From Whitmania pigra (Eukaryota; Annelida; Clitellata; Hirudinida; Haemopidae), in the NCBI GenBank assembly GCA_021613335.1, contig JAJTWR010000205.1, positions 1,082,501 to 1,146,500 on the forward strand: 64,000 nucleotides of DNA. Direction: 5' to 3'. Under the pieces are notes generated by a model, which had not been told where the DNA came from, ran no database searches, and was given only the letters and a program-made list of their open reading frames with translations. The position numbers were made by a program, and so were the translations under genes. How positions within the stretch are numbered: the stretch's first letter is position 1; every line of letters begins with the position of its first letter. Below, piece by piece: positions 1-13,488 of the stretch.

Positions 1-3000
1 TCATCGTCGTCGTCGTCGTCGCCGTCAACAACACCATCATCGTCGTCGTCATCCTCGGCGTCTATGACTTCGTAGCTCTCGTTGCCGTCCTCTTCATCCT
101 CAAAGCCACCCTCACCCCCATCGTGGTCCTGGGTGGCCTCACCCAGATCCCCTTCTTCCTCCCCTTCGTCGACACCCTCGGTCTTCAAAGCCTCCTCGTC
201 GTCGTCTTCATCCTCGGTTTTGACAACCTCCTTGGTTTCGTGGTTGGCGTCGGATTCCTTGTCTTCCTGGGAGACCCTCGGTTTTTCTGGAGGTAAATAC
301 GGTTGTCCATGATTATTTATGATTTATTTTAATGTTAACAATAGTTGATCGTTTACAACTTGTTGTTTGTCATTTATAATTCTTGATCATTTATTTATCA
401 CAAACACACACGACCAAAACCTGTTGCAAAACGATAAAATATAGCATGACAACACGAGTGTTAAACGCATTAAAAAGAAAAAATTTAGAATTTAAAATTA
501 GTCAATTTTATCGTTTTATTTCATTCAATTAAAGTATTATATTTAATTCCAATAAATAATTTATCTAGTTAATAGCAAATGATTTTTAAAAAACTAATTA
601 ACATTAATTAATTTAATCACAAAAGATTTCACTGATGTCTCCGAGCGGGCAGCACTCCTGGATACTCGAGGTGCAAAAAATTCTCAAAAGCTTTTCAAAA
701 GCCTTCGAGAGACAAGTTCAAAAATTAAAAAATTAAAACTACTACTAGTTACCAAATTATTTTTAAACCTAATTTTCAATTCATTTCCTTAAACTTTGAA
801 AATCACAAGCAGCCACAAGTATGGCTACATGGTTAACACTAACAATATAATAATAATAATAATAATAATAATATAATAATAATAATTATAATAATAATAA
901 TACAATAACAAAAACAACAATAATAAATTAGTTAAAGAAACCGATTAAAACAATTACCATCTTTGGCTCGAGAGCTGTTGTTGATCTTGTAGAGGGGCTT
1001 GAAGGACTCAAAGAATCCAACGTCCTCCGTCAGGTTCGGCAGCAGCCACAGGGACACCTCGCCCATCGAGAACAACCACACGAACACGAAGACAATCAGA
1101 CGAACTGAAAACGGGTTTAACGACTAGGTGTCATTTGTTAATTAATGGGTTAGGCGTTAATGTCGGATATTATTTATTAATTATTGGATATTTATTAACA
1201 TATTTAGTGGCTATGAAATTAGATATTACCCATTATATTACTGACTAACTGATTAATGTTTATTAATATTAGTTTTAGTCATTAAAATTCACAACTCGGT
1301 TTCAATCGTTTCTCAACCTGCATTCTGGTAGTTTGAAAAATCCATTGATCCAAAATGAGAGGTTACAATTTATTGATCGCAGATCAAATTGATTGGCCGA
1401 GCAATTAATCGATTGATTGGATCAAAAGGAATTCAAACGAACACAAATTGAGCAGACGATCGAATTGGGATCGTTGACAATTATTTCAAGTGCTTTTAAA
1501 AATTCATCAATAAATGGTTTCCAGGAGACTTGAGTAGGAACAACTACTTCGCCGGGAAAACATCTTCACTCAAAAAGTAGTGAAAAGAACTCTTATTGCG
1601 ATATTTCGATTTAAAGTTACGGTCGTCGAAACAAATAATCATCTTATATTCTCAGCTTATCTTACTCTCTCTCTCTCGAGGTCTTAAAGTAACGTCGCAT
1701 AACCCAAAACAACAATAACCACAAAATGGTCCTAACTATTAAAGCCACAATTTACAACTGTAATCCATATTATAATATTATTAATGTAATAGTTATAATA
1801 GATGTAATAGTAATATTATAATCCAACAACCTAAAACCCATTGAACTCGTGCACAATCATTCCACTCAAAACTCACCCACACACAACGACAAGATGACTC
1901 CGATGAAGCCAAAGGCCGCACAGCTCAGGTAGTAGATGCCCAGTTTGATCTCAGGTGGCCACAGCGGGAACAAGCAGACGGCTATGGCACCCACAACTGC
2001 AGGCAACAAAATGGCGGGAAAAATAAATCGGTGTTCATGTATATTAAAATAAAAATAAATTGGTATTCTTATATATTAAAATAAAAATAAATTGGTATTC
2101 ATATATATTTATGGCTAAGCAGACAGGTTGAGAAATAAGAAGAGATAGAGATGAAGATAATAGATGATGATGATGATAATAATAACACTAAATAAAAGTT
2201 ATGTATCACAAAAGCAATGATGGTGGTGGTGGTAATGATGATAATGATGATGGTGATGATGATAATGATGGTAATCACATTAAAAACCTACCAAGCAGGA
2301 GGCCGATGATAAATGTCTTGATAGGAACAGGATCGTACAACCAGACGTAGAGCTGAGATTAGTAAATTAATAAATTACAACCTCAACAAGTTAGTTAAAC
2401 ACTAACTAATGTTAATCATAAGTAATTTAATTTTAATTTTTAAAATTCCACCCACGTCTAGTCCGTCGACGAACTTCTGGTCGCCGTGGAAGTTCAGCCT
2501 CGGCAGTTTCTTCTTTTTCTTCTTGTTGCCGTCCTCCTGTCATGACGACGAGATTTTAATTTTAAATAATAATAAAAATAATAATAATAATAATGACAAT
2601 TTGTTTTTTGAAGATATTATTATGTTGATTACAAATATTATTAAAGAGGTCATAAATGTCATATTATGATTGTCATGAATGTCCAATTGAAAGCGAAAGA
2701 AACAAACAATCATTGAATTTAAGAATCAGAATGTCAACACTGACATTGGAGGAGTCATCCCTGGTCTGATCCTGAGACTTTTCCTCTGCCGACTGCTCGC
2801 CCGCCTTGAGTCCGTCGCCCTCTTCCTCTGCCTTTCTGGTCTTGCCAGAGTCCCTCTTGGACTTGCCCCTTTTCTTAAATTGTGATCGGAATTATGAATT
2901 GTTGTACAAATTATAAATTGGCTATTTGGTTTGCTCTATTAGAGCTAAGTATTATATCATTGTAATTGTATTTTCAATAGGCTAAGAAAAGTGCAATATG

Positions 3001-4539
3001 TATTTAATGATGTTAAAATCTATAACGGTTTAATTTTATTAGTTCTATTTTTGATAGTTTAGCTTTTTAGAAATTTTTTTATAATAAAGTAGTTATTCAT
3101 CTAACAAAAGCATGACTCATTTACTCAACAAAGAATTTCAAATGCAGAATCCAAACGTAATTGAGATCAAGAATTAATTCCATCACAAAAATACTCGCAA
3201 TCCAATAATTCATCTACTCAAGATGCAACAATTCATCCACTCAATATGCAACAATTCATGAACTCACAACCAAACTTCCTGCATCCTCCTTCATCCTCGA
3301 TTCCAATTCTTTCTTCTTCTTCTCCTGTTTTTCAACTCGACAGAAAAATCCCTTTGACAGGAGCCTAGGTGATCAATGATGATGATGATAACATCATTTG
3401 TGCCATGGCAATGATTAAATTCATGGTGGTGGTGAAGAGTAGATCACGAAAGAAAGAAAGCAAATCACTGCAACATCGTAACACGTTGCTCAGACACAGC
3501 AAGTCGTAAAACAACGCGATGCAACATGAAGTAACAAATTGTTGGATGAGATGACATTTGGTCTTTTCAACTCATCGACCAACAATCGATGGCAGACTCT
3601 TCAAATGACCTACATGAATGATCTAAAATGTATCATTGGATGACCTAGATGAATGATCTAAAATATATCTTTGGATAACCTACAGAAGGAACGATCGATA
3701 AATAATACAAAGGAAAACCATTCAAACCTGGAGCAGTAGGCAACGCACGTGGGTCTTGTCGAAAACAGCGGATTCGACTTTGACTTTTTCGAACTCCACT
3801 GCGACTCCAACAAGAAGTCGACGATCTTTGAACCTGTTTTTGGTACCATTTGAGGTCACATTTTCAAAATCATTGATGGTTAATTAGAAAGTATTTTCAA
3901 ACTATTTTAATATTTTTAGGTGAAAATTTACAAATTTATGCTTAAATTTCGTGGTGTCTGTCTGAAACCTCGAAGCTTAAAAAATAAATCGAAAGGTTCT
4001 TCAACAAACCCATGAAATAACGGACATTGTTTCCTTCAAATTTGCCTTCCTTGGAAGGTGCATTGAACTTCAAACACTTTGCAACTGCATATTCCTCTTT
4101 GCTTGGTTTGTTTTGATCATCCTTGTATAAATACAAATTTGTAAAGCAATACAAATACTTGAAGCTATTGTAATCTCAAAATTGATAAAAACAATGTTTA
4201 AATCATTTGATTCAAGTATTGCCATGGATTTCAGATCATGCATCACATATGGTTCCTCAAAATTTCAAATAAAACTAAAATCGTAAAATCAAAACCTGGC
4301 CATTAAAACATTCTTAAATCAGACAATTTGCATGCATCAATGAATCTCGTATGAAAATTTTTACACAGTCCATATGTTCACGAAACGAAAATTTCAAATT
4401 TCGAAAACTTTAAAACACTTAAAACGACGTTCTGATAAATGATAATCAAAAACTTCATTTGAAATAATTAAAATAAAAGTTCTGAATTTAATTAATTTAC
4501 CCGAGAAGCCCTTCTGGCCTTCATCTTTCTCTTATCCAT
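1..4539 (-). CDS. SEC62: Translocation protein SEC62 (3' end cut by window edge)
   Basis: SEC62 is an ER-membrane subunit of the post-translational translocon, working with SEC61 and SEC63. Ten exons are visible: 4501-4539, 4010-4121, 3728-3833, 3268-3364, 2745-2873, 2456-2536, 2292-2352, 1883-1996, 958-1104 and 1-286. All junctions are GT-AG and in phase, giving about 390 codons. The start is the ATG at 4539 (MDKRKMKARR). The N-terminal cytosolic SEC62 domain is in exons 2-4 (KPSKEEYAVAKCLKFN, SKIVDFLLESQW). A Lys-rich linker is in exons 5-6. The two membrane segments flank FPLWPPEIKLGIYYLS in exons 7-9, followed by WLLPNLTEDVGFFESF. The C-terminal cytosolic tail is strongly acidic and contains YEVI preceded by acidic/polar residues, placed like the LC3-interacting motif of vertebrate SEC62. 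No stop codon is seen, so the gene continues left of base 1. Family assignment is near certain; individual splice sites are slightly less so. Confidence 0.95.
63..74 (-). other. Putative LC3-interacting (ER-phagy) motif in the SEC62 tail
   Basis: The codons at 74-63 read Y-E-V-I inside an acidic tail (NESYEVIDAEDD). Vertebrate SEC62 has an aromatic-x-x-Ile LIR at the equivalent C-terminal place and acts as an ER-phagy receptor. The motif match is direct; function is inferred. Confidence 0.5.
840..910. repeat. Short TAA microsatellite in a SEC62 intron
   Basis: Imperfect TAA units lie in the intron between the last two visible SEC62 exons. It is one of many TAA/TTA tracts in the window. Confidence 0.85.
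2160..2280. repeat. GAT/GGT-type microsatellite in a SEC62 intron
   Basis: Impure GATGAT, GGTGGT and AATGAT runs occur in the SEC62 intron between the exons at 1883-1996 and 2292-2352. No coding role is seen. Confidence 0.75.
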
Positions 4540-5934
4540 CAACTAGTCTTATTTACAGTTGACGCAGGCAGAGTAAGTTGCAATTTTAATGAAGAACAAA
4601 AGCTTAGTTTTTTTGATAATTGAAATTTATAAATTTGAATAATTAAAATTTTTTAATTACGTTAGATTTATTAAATTATGTTTAAGGAAATCTAAGAAGC
4701 CTCGGCTTAGCATTCAATGTGTTTGTCTTGAATGTATCCATGTTAAATTACAAAGTACAAATTTAGTCTTTAATTATTAGTTGAAAAACGAAGAAATAAT
4801 TAAATTATTTATCTGAAACTGACGCATTGAGATTACAGTCGAAGATTGTACACTGAATTGCGAGTGAAATGTATGCTTGAATCGAATGACCGTTTCAAGT
4901 TTCCCGAACTCCTAATTTTTTAATTATTTAACTATTATTAATTTTTAAATTGTTTTGTTGCGCTCCTGGTTGAAATACCTAGCATTGGATGGGTTATTTA
5001 GTTTTCTTAAAGACTAAAAATATAAGTAAAGCATAAGCTTGAGCCTGCTGCTTGACATTATTTAAATTAATTTGCAGCCAAACATGTTTATTCTGAAATA
5101 AAGTTGTAATTCGTTATTTAAATGGTTAAAACTATTATTTACAAACCACACGTTCATTCGCTAGGTGGCTTTGTTTACGGAAATGATGCTAACACTCTTG
5201 CAATATTAGATGTTAAAAACATTCAACGCAAAATTTCAACGGCCCATGTTTCAAAATTGTTTATTCTTTACCAAAGTGACACAACACAGGGACAATACAG
5301 GGACATAGTCAATATGAAATTATAATAAAATTAATACTACTACTAATAATAATCTCAGAGCTTCTTAAGTAGAGTCCCATCCAAAAACGTTTTAAAAAAT
5401 AAAAGGAGTAAGTATGCTGATATGAGAGGCCTCCAACAGGTTGATGTTCGTCCAGGTTTGCAGGCACTGGTGATTTTAGGTTGATTTGTTTTTAAAATCA
5501 AAAGTTTTTTTATTTCGTTAATGAAATTATGTTTCTAACACGCATTGACGGATATTTTTAAAGCATGTAGTAATTTTGTAGTTATTCTTTTAATTTTTAC
5601 AATCTTTTAGTCGGTGCGCCATCTGTCGACTAATCATTATCGCATTTGCATTTGTGATGTGTTTAAGGAAATCAAAGAAAATTCTTTTATACTATATTTT
5701 AGCCTACGCTTGTATGCATTCAACAATGAAATGATTAACTTATTAACAACAATTTAACTTGTAAAACTAAAAATAACTAGTTAACCAATGAGTTTATTCG
5801 ATAAATTACTCTATGTTTTAAGTTCAATTTTTTCATTTACTTCTCAAAGGAACTAAACTAGTTAATAATTAATTAATACTAATAATTAGTAGTAATAAAT
5901 TTCGGCTGGGTTTCATTTTAATTTAAAAGTATTT
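4540..5934. other. Intergenic, no supported gene
   Basis: AT-rich DNA upstream of SEC62. It contains the SEC62 promoter side, with no clear TATA box. A 67-codon frame at 5122-5325 has no recognisable domain. A GCGCCATCTG box lies at 5616-5625. Confidence 0.6.
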
Positions 5935-6450
5935 GTTAATAAAGCCACACGTGCATAGCGTCAGAGGCACCTTGTGTCTTCGCTGTCCCATGAAGTCCTG
6001 AAAAGGTGGGTCTTCAGGTGACTCTTGAATAGCTCCAGAGATGGCTGGTCTCTGACGGTGGGAGGGAGTCTGTTCCAAACAGCTGGAGAGGCGTAAGAGA
6101 AGCTTCTGTTTGGAAGTGATGATCTATATACCGGTTGGTAAAGTTGAGTGGCTGACGATGAGCAAAGACCAGGTGTTTGGCGGTGATCTACTAGGTGATG
6201 GAAATAAGGTTGGGGTGAATGTTGCTAGAGTGTGATATGTCATAAGGGCAATTTTGAAGGTGATACGACTATGGATCGGCAACCAGTGCAATTTCTTCAG
6301 ACGGTCCGTGCTATTGAGGGTAGGGTTGAGGAGAACAAGATTGGCAAGCTTGTTTTGGACGCGTTGCAAGGATTGAATTAAAGAAGCAGATGTGCCATAA
6401 ATAAGAGAGCTGCAATAGTCTAAGCGACAGAGAACAAGGCAGCTTTCCAC
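5935..6450 (-). mobile_element. 5'-truncated non-LTR retrotransposon (CR1/L2/Rex-like), 3' end only
   Basis: The minus strand encodes the C-terminal end of a LINE ORF2. The frame at 6450-6124 has the hallmark CRLDYCSSLIYG, QRVQNKLANLVL and LHWLPIHSRITFKI. After a frameshift the terminal motif reads YASPAVWNRLPPTVRDQ, then KSHLKTHLF and a stop near 5970. The catalytic reverse transcriptase core is missing, so this is a dead 5'-truncated insertion. Its 3' untranslated end (CCTCTGACGCTATGCA) is also the tail of the SINE family found elsewhere in the window. The class is confident; the clade is not. Confidence 0.85.
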
Positions 6451-7308
6451 TCAAGAGATTAAAAGTTTAATTAAATATATAAATTGTCATTAATATAATA
6501 AAAATTATTTATTTTGTGATCTTTTGACAACTCGTTTTGCTAGTATTAACCACATTGGATTAATATGGAACTTAATCATTAATTAATAATAATATAATTA
6601 TTTTCATCGATTTTTGAGTCCTTTAAAAAAACACTACAGCTTTAAGGTGAGCTGTACATCAGAGGAATAAATAAACAGGTCATGCAATGATTTCCATCTT
6701 AGATTTTTTGAACCCTTGAGGTTCTCGTTGTCTTCATCAGGTCTGACTTATTATACTTAGGTCTAAATGATGAGGTATGACCTGCCAGAAATGAGAGTTT
6801 AAAGTGCCCCCTGACCAATTTCTCTTTTTGTTTTGTAACAGCAGTTTTTTTTACCTTCCAATTACCGAGTTGTCATAGCATAAGGACTCATTGCTGTTCT
6901 GCCTCAGGGCCCTAATTAAATAATTAATTAATGATTTTGTTCAATGGCTCCTCCCAGTCAGGAAGACAATTGTCCGCATACTGTGGAAGGTGAAGCTAAC
7001 TAATGCAAATATTTTGGGTTTATTTTTATTAGAACTTTTATTAGATTAAACTGAAAGCTTTTTCTTTGCTTTCCTGATCTTTCATTTAAGGTCATGAATG
7101 GTAATAAAAGGCTAAAATGACCTTAAAATAATTAAATTAATTATAAAATTTTTAAATATAATTCAAAAACATTATTATCTTGACAATTCAAATCTTTGGA
7201 AATGCACCAGTAATATGAATCAATAAAGGTAAAACCCGCATAAAGTAATACATTGAATTCTTTTCTAAGAAGATTCTTAGCTTTTTGTTTTTCCTTGCAT
7301 AAAACAAT
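6451..7308. other. Intergenic, no supported gene
   Basis: Non-coding AT-rich DNA. A less AT-rich stretch at about 6645-6830 (around CTTCATCAGGTCTGAC) looks like an old interspersed repeat, but no family could be named. Confidence 0.5.
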
Positions 7309-8460
7309 ATGAGTTCACTGGAAGTAACGAACGACGAAGCAGACGTTAACAAAGGTTTGGTGCGGACTTTTTGTGAAGGCAAACAGTGTCATGGAGTGCT
7401 AGTTGAGGCACAGGACATCGATGAGAGCGAGGAATGTTCGATTTGCTTGAATTCTTTGATAGAAACTGCAATAATCGTCAATCTGCCTTGTAAACACATC
7501 TTCTGTGCTCCTTGCCTGAAAGCTTGGAGAGTTAAGTATGTTAATTTGAGTTTTTATTTTGCATCTTTAAACTGATGAAGTAATTGTTGTCTGTTTCACA
7601 TTTTGACATTAGTTTTCTAAAATTTCAGAGCAAGGAACTGTCCGTTTTGCAAGGGTCCTATAGCACAAGCGTGGACTTTTAATGGGTCACAAAAGCCATT
7701 AGATTTCAACCTTCTTAAATCGTCAGACCACTTGTTTTGCGATGGTAGTATCTCATGTCTCTATGCTAAAAAGTATTTGTCAGTACTTCAAGGAGATTGG
7801 CTTTTTCTCGCCAGTTTCATGATTTGTTCACAAAATGATAAAAAATTGTATGCTAGAGTTAAAGGAACCGATCATTTGGATTTATCAGAATACAGACAGA
7901 AAGGGAGCTTGTTAGACCAAGGTAAATCTCACGCTACTCTCAAAACAAAAGAAGGAAAAATCCAGGTCGTATACTGCTGCCAATTGCCTTTCTTATCAAT
8001 GAGACTCGTTATCATGGCCAATGAGGACGACATCCCTGTCGAAGCAAGCAACGTATGCGCCGACAAAGCCGTCGGATACTTGGCAGCTCAACTGGCTGCT
8101 TGCTGGCCTATTCTTCCAAATATTATAAATCGCTATCATTTGCATCACCTATTCGTTCGAAAATTTGAAAGTCACACTGCTTCGCTATTACTTGGTGGGT
8201 ATGAGAATAGTGCATGTCCGGAGTATCACAAACGCCCTATGAAGAATGAACTTAAGAATTTGATTAAGTGCAATTTTGATGGCGATTTATACTTTGAGGA
8301 ACAGTGGAGTAAGTTTCCGCCTTTAGATCCCTTAAAGATGAAGCCCTTATTCCAAGCTGATATTTGTTTTTGCCATCCGGATTATTATGACTACTATGAT
8401 AACGATTATGGTTACGAAAACGACGGACAAGAATCACAATCCGAGCAGGAAGCTGAGTAA
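7309..8460 (+). CDS. RING-finger protein with an unrecognised C-terminal domain
   Basis: Two exons, 7309-7535 and 7629-8460, are joined by a 93-bp GTATGT...TTTCAG intron and encode 352 aa. Residues about 43-85 form a C3HC4 RING: CSIC, CKHIFC, APC, then CPFC just after the intron. The intron is therefore required to complete the zinc site. RING domains usually recruit E2 enzymes for ubiquitin transfer, so an E3 ligase role is likely. Residues about 110-325 look globular and include paired Cys and His, but I recognise no family. The last 30 residues are Tyr/Asp-rich and then Glu/Gln-rich (DYYDYYDNDYGYEND). The start was chosen as the first ATG in frame. Single-copy here; a TAA array begins about 10 bp after the stop. 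Confidence 0.85.
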
Positions 8461-8469
8461 TAGCTCGAT

Positions 8470-8795
<326 letters not shown>

Positions 8796-8796
<1 letters not shown>

Positions 8797-9377
8797 GTCG
8801 ATGCAAGGAAGATTAAGCGAAGTTAGAACTGATAGAAACATTTACTATGAGGAGGAATATAAAAATAATAAGAATTGGCAATCTTTCTCGAGGGGACTAA
8901 TTTACAAATTCCAAAATATTTTCTTAAAATAAATTGCTTAACAATTCATATCAAACCTTCAAACCACAAGTGGTGTCCAAATTTAATAAAATAGAAGTTA
9001 AATTATAGCTGAACCAGTCGGCAGCGAGTTCATATTTTTCAAGGTATTACAACTGAAAATAATTGATTGACATTTATTTATGTTTTATTTGGTCAATTTA
9101 ATTTTATGTATTAATGGTTACTAATTCTGTAATAAGAATATTAAGTAGGAGGTTATACTAAGAATTTATTAAAAAATCTAAACTTTCACAAACAGCTTTA
9201 CTCTTGATAAATAAAATTAATATTAAAATTAGACAGCCATGTAATACGGTAGACAATCTGTTAAAAGTAAAAAAAATAATCATACCCATCATGGGATCAC
9301 AAAAACAATTCAGTTCCAACAAGTAATGCTATCAGCGCATTCAAAAATTATTTTTTAAACATATTGACATTTTAGCT
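8796..9377. other. Spacer between two inverted triplet arrays
   Basis: AT-rich unique sequence with no open frame of note. It would be the loop if the flanking TAA and TTA arrays paired. Confidence 0.6.
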
Positions 9378-9957
<580 letters not shown>

Positions 9958-10269
9958 TAATTCTTTTATTTAGAACCATGAATAAGATTATTAATGTATG
10001 GTTATAAAACTATGGTAAGCAGTAAGAAAGTGTATGATGCATGATTAAATAAGATGACATTCAAAGACCACTCGAAGGTAACAATGCTCACTCTACAACC
10101 AATTTACATGCTAAATAATTTGTAATAAACAATTAAATGTGAAAATAAAAGGTTTTGGTAGTTTTACAGAAATCTAGTCAGTAAATCTAGAGAAACAACT
10201 GTTTGTATAAGATGATAATAGCAATTAAATTAATTGCTTAAATATCAGCATTAATTTAATGTTATATAG

Positions 10270-11350
10270 TAAAGAAAAAATTATAAAATGTATACTTAAC
10301 AATGTCATTTAATAAAATTATAGTTAAGTGCAATATAATTTCAAATTTTTATGATTCGAGAGCTATTCATTTTCTTTCATCGTAAACGGTGTGTCGGTTT
10401 GGAATATTTTCCTCCGCATCTTTGTCTTAGCTCTCGATTACTTGCAAGTATACTAAATTCTAGAAAAGATTAACAACAATGGCTGGCAGTGCTTGGGACG
10501 AAGTTACTATTCTTAGGAAGAAGGTATCCAATGCGTCGCAGTTCAAGTCGACCCAGGTTTTTGAAGTTTACTACTTTTTTTAGTGTATCATTAAAAAATT
10601 TTTTTTGTCTAAAATTTGTAAATGGATGGAATTTCAAAATATTGTTTAACGCGGCATTGTCGTTTGATAGGCTATAAACGCTGCTCAAAGGAGGGGACTA
10701 GAAATTGAAACGACGAAGAAGTGTAAGTAAATCTGTCACAGTATTAACGAATTATGAAATTTATCCTGATTACTTTCAATTGCATCTAGATTTTGCTGGT
10801 CAAAACAAACAGCACCAAGTGAATAAGAACGCTGCAAAACTTGATAGAGAAACTGAGGAATTTCACCACAGCACTGTTCCTCTTCATGTTGCACGACTAA
10901 TTCAACTATCAAGACATGCCAAAGGTCTTACACAAAAGGACTTTGCAACAGTAAATATTTTAACATTATCTACTTATGCAATGACCATAGAATTACTTTT
11001 CTTATTGTTTTCAGAAAATTAACGAGAAACCACAGGTTGTGAGTGATTATGAAAATGGAAGAGCAATCCCTAGCCAAGCCATTCTAACAAAGATGGAAAA
11101 AATTCTTGGTACGTAACTTTTACAATTGGAATATTTAAAAATATATCAGATAATTAATTAATTAATAACATTTTGCTAATTCGTTGCAGAGGTGAAACTT
11201 AGGGGTAAGGAGAAGGGACAGCCTGTTCATGCCAAGAAACCTGCTACCATGTGAACAAACAAGGAGGTGTTTGATTTCTCCTTAAACCGAGTTGTACACC
11301 AGTAAAAAAGTATTATAAATAGTTTATTTAATGACCAAAACGAGTCATCA
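10270..11350 (+). repeat. Segmental duplication, copy A (contains MBF1-A)
   Basis: This segment matches 15047-16210 almost base for base, including promoter, all introns and 3' UTR. Upstream similarity starts near 10270. Confidence 0.9.
10479..11254 (+). CDS. MBF1: Multiprotein bridging factor 1 / EDF1, copy A
   Basis: Co-activator that bridges TATA-binding protein and bZIP/nuclear-receptor factors; also linked to collided ribosomes. Five exons, 10479-10556, 10671-10722, 10790-10950, 11015-11108 and 11190-11254, are all GT-AG and in phase, giving 149 aa against 148 in human EDF1. The N-terminal MBF1 domain starts [15 protein letters not shown] and continues [17 protein letters not shown]. 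The linker has [21 protein letters not shown] Cro/XRE-type helix-turn-helix follows ([28 protein letters not shown]). The C-terminal tail is basic. The second copy at 15250 differs by one residue (A19 here, V there). Confidence 0.96.
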
Positions 11351-12130
11351 AAAATTATTGCAGATGGTGCGGGTTAAGATATTGGAAAACCTTTGTTCTT
11401 ATAATAAATACAAACGAGTTAACATTTAAGATGAATTACCGCCACAAAATTTTCTTTTTTGATTTTTGTGCTTTTTATCGTCAAGAAATTGTGAAAATTG
11501 TCAAAAAAAAAGTGTTGGTTCAAAGAATTGATTTTTTACTCAACAAAATTATTATTCAATAATTAAATCATGCTGTTATAATTTTTACGTTTTTTAAATT
11601 ATTAATTAAACCAGTTTTTTAAATCTAATAAGTCAGTAACATTCCATTTATACAAATAAGGACGATGATAATGATAGTGGAAACACTATTTAAGAAATAA
11701 GAATATAATGGATTGATCGTTGAGCTTGAAATATTGTAATATGTAATATGCAGATTATGAACAGAAGCAAATCCACCATTTCGATACATTATAGTTAGGT
11801 TTGTAATTGACAAGCAAACTTTCCTCACTGGTTCAACGCCATTAATTCCTGTTCTACTTTCTAAGCGGAGATGACTTTCGATTGAAACAATTGGGTATTA
11901 CTCCATGCCATACCATTTGCAACAACTTCAACTTACGAACCCCAATCAATTGCAGGCTGCAATTTGCAGCATTTCTTGGAGTTAAAAAAAAGTTGACTTT
12001 GACAAACAATAATTTCAGATTCATCTGAGAAGCGTGACGATTCTGCAATTGTTAACCAACGTGATCCAAATAGAAATATTGACAGTTATGAAATTTATGA
12101 ATTTTCTAAATCTGGGTAATGCATTTTACA
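11351..12130. other. Intergenic, no supported gene
   Basis: AT-rich DNA. A degenerate short repeat at about 11828-11920 carries GAGATGACTTTC (11868-11879) and is similar to 31008-31060. Open frames here look random. Confidence 0.55.
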
Positions 12131-13488
12131 TTTTTCAACAGTGTTGTAAAAATTACCTCATTTCTGTAATTAGTTACAAGTAAAAGTAATAGTTCAAAAA
12201 GCTACTTAAGTATAAGTAAGAGTATTGTCTCAAAAAGTTACTCAAGTAAAAGTGAAAAGTTACAGCACCCAAAAGTTACTTTTAAGTAAAAATTACAAGT
12301 AACTTTGATGCTGCCATTATTGTGATCATACATCATTCCGTATTATTTAAAAGGAATTGTTTCTATTATCGTTAAAACAATTAATGGTATTAACTGCTAT
12401 TACTAACAGTCACTAAGTAATAACATTTGAACTAATGCATTCTTTTGGTATTTTTATTATTTATTACAATCATAAACATTTGTTAATTTTTAACATAACT
12501 AAATCCTCGAATAGTTTGTCACTCATTACGGTCCTTCGGCTGTTCATACCAGCATAGCTGAATAATCGTTCAACAGCTGCACTAGCTGGCAGAGGAGCGT
12601 TCAACTGGATAAATAATGTTCATGTCATCTGATGGGTCTTGAAGATACTGCATCAGAATATCAGTTGACCTTGTGCAATTAATGAAACTGTCTTCAACAT
12701 TGTCAGCATCAGATGAATGAGATGCTTTCAGCTCGTCCACCATTGCTTCATTAGAAGATGCTATTTTGGCTACCAGTTTCTCATGAAGCTTGACAACCGT
12801 TGGCAACAGATATCCCATATTCCTTAACTTCTGTTGGATGCATGCGTTCCACGTGCTTCTTCAAGTTAGATGAAGAACCTTCATGTGCTGAACATATAGT
12901 TTTTTTTCTGTTGGCAGAGTAGGCATGCATACTTATATGAGTTTCCTTTGATCGAAATCTGAACATTTTGTTCAAATACGGTCACGCACTATCTTCACCC
13001 TTGTTCCTCTTATCTTCGTTAACGACACTCAAACTGGCTTCAAATGAATCCATACTACGATATATTAAATCTTATATTATTATATACATACAATATTATA
13101 TATTAAAAAAAGTTTCGGTATGACTAATCAACAATTTCCGATTTAACAAAAACGACCGGCGATAACCACAACAACAAATCGGAAAGAGGAAGGTTCTCGA
13201 ACGAACCAAAGAACAACAATCTAGAATTTTAATAAAATTTTAAATTAGATTATTTTATTTTAAAATTTTAAATTAGATTATTTTATTTTAAAATTTTATT
13301 TATGTTACTTTGTAACGTCTTGTGCTAAAAAGGTAACGAATTAAAGGTATGACCGAAAATAGTAATTTGTTACAAGTAAAAGTAAAAAAAAAAATTTGTA
13401 ACTGATACAAGTAAAAATTAACAAAAAATGTAATTAATTACAGTAACGAATTACATGTAATTCGATAGTACACAACACTGTTTTTCAA
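12131..13488. mobile_element. hAT-superfamily (Tol2-like) DNA transposon, deletion derivative
   Basis: The element spans 12139-13480. It begins CAGTGTTGT and ends with the exact inverse ACAACACTG. It is flanked by a perfect 8-bp duplication TTTTTCAA at 12131-12138 and 13481-13488, the hAT signature. Inside both ends are repeated AAGTTACTCAAGTAAAAGT-type subterminal motifs, as in Tol2-like elements. It carries remnants of a transposase on the minus strand (12470-13053). At 1,342 bp it is far shorter than a complete hAT, so it is an internally deleted, non-autonomous copy. Confidence 0.93.
12470..13053 (-). pseudogene. Remnant of hAT transposase (BED finger and C-terminal dimerisation domain)
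   Basis: The N-terminus starts at the ATG at 13053 and meets an in-frame TGA near 12988. The BED-type finger region follows (KKTICSAH, SSSNLKKHVERMHP); one expected Cys position looks like Tyr. Most of the DDE catalytic domain is absent. The sequence resumes at LLPTVVKLHEKL and, after a frameshift near 12590, ends with the classic hAT dimerisation signature ASAAVERLFSYAGMNSRR and SDKLFEDLVMLKIN, with a stop at 12470. It cannot encode active transposase. Confidence 0.9.

Noticed and set aside
82..312. Ser/Pro-rich plus-strand frame
   Set aside because: Antisense of the acidic SEC62 C-terminal exon, whose minus-strand reading has a proper splice acceptor and family match.
5122..5325. 67-codon frame ending near a possible integrase-like HVSKLF
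   Set aside because: Too short and no second motif; it could be random.
6645..6830. Hammerhead-ribozyme-like CTGATGA on the minus strand
   Set aside because: The partner GAAA core and closing stems are not in the right arrangement; only one box is present.
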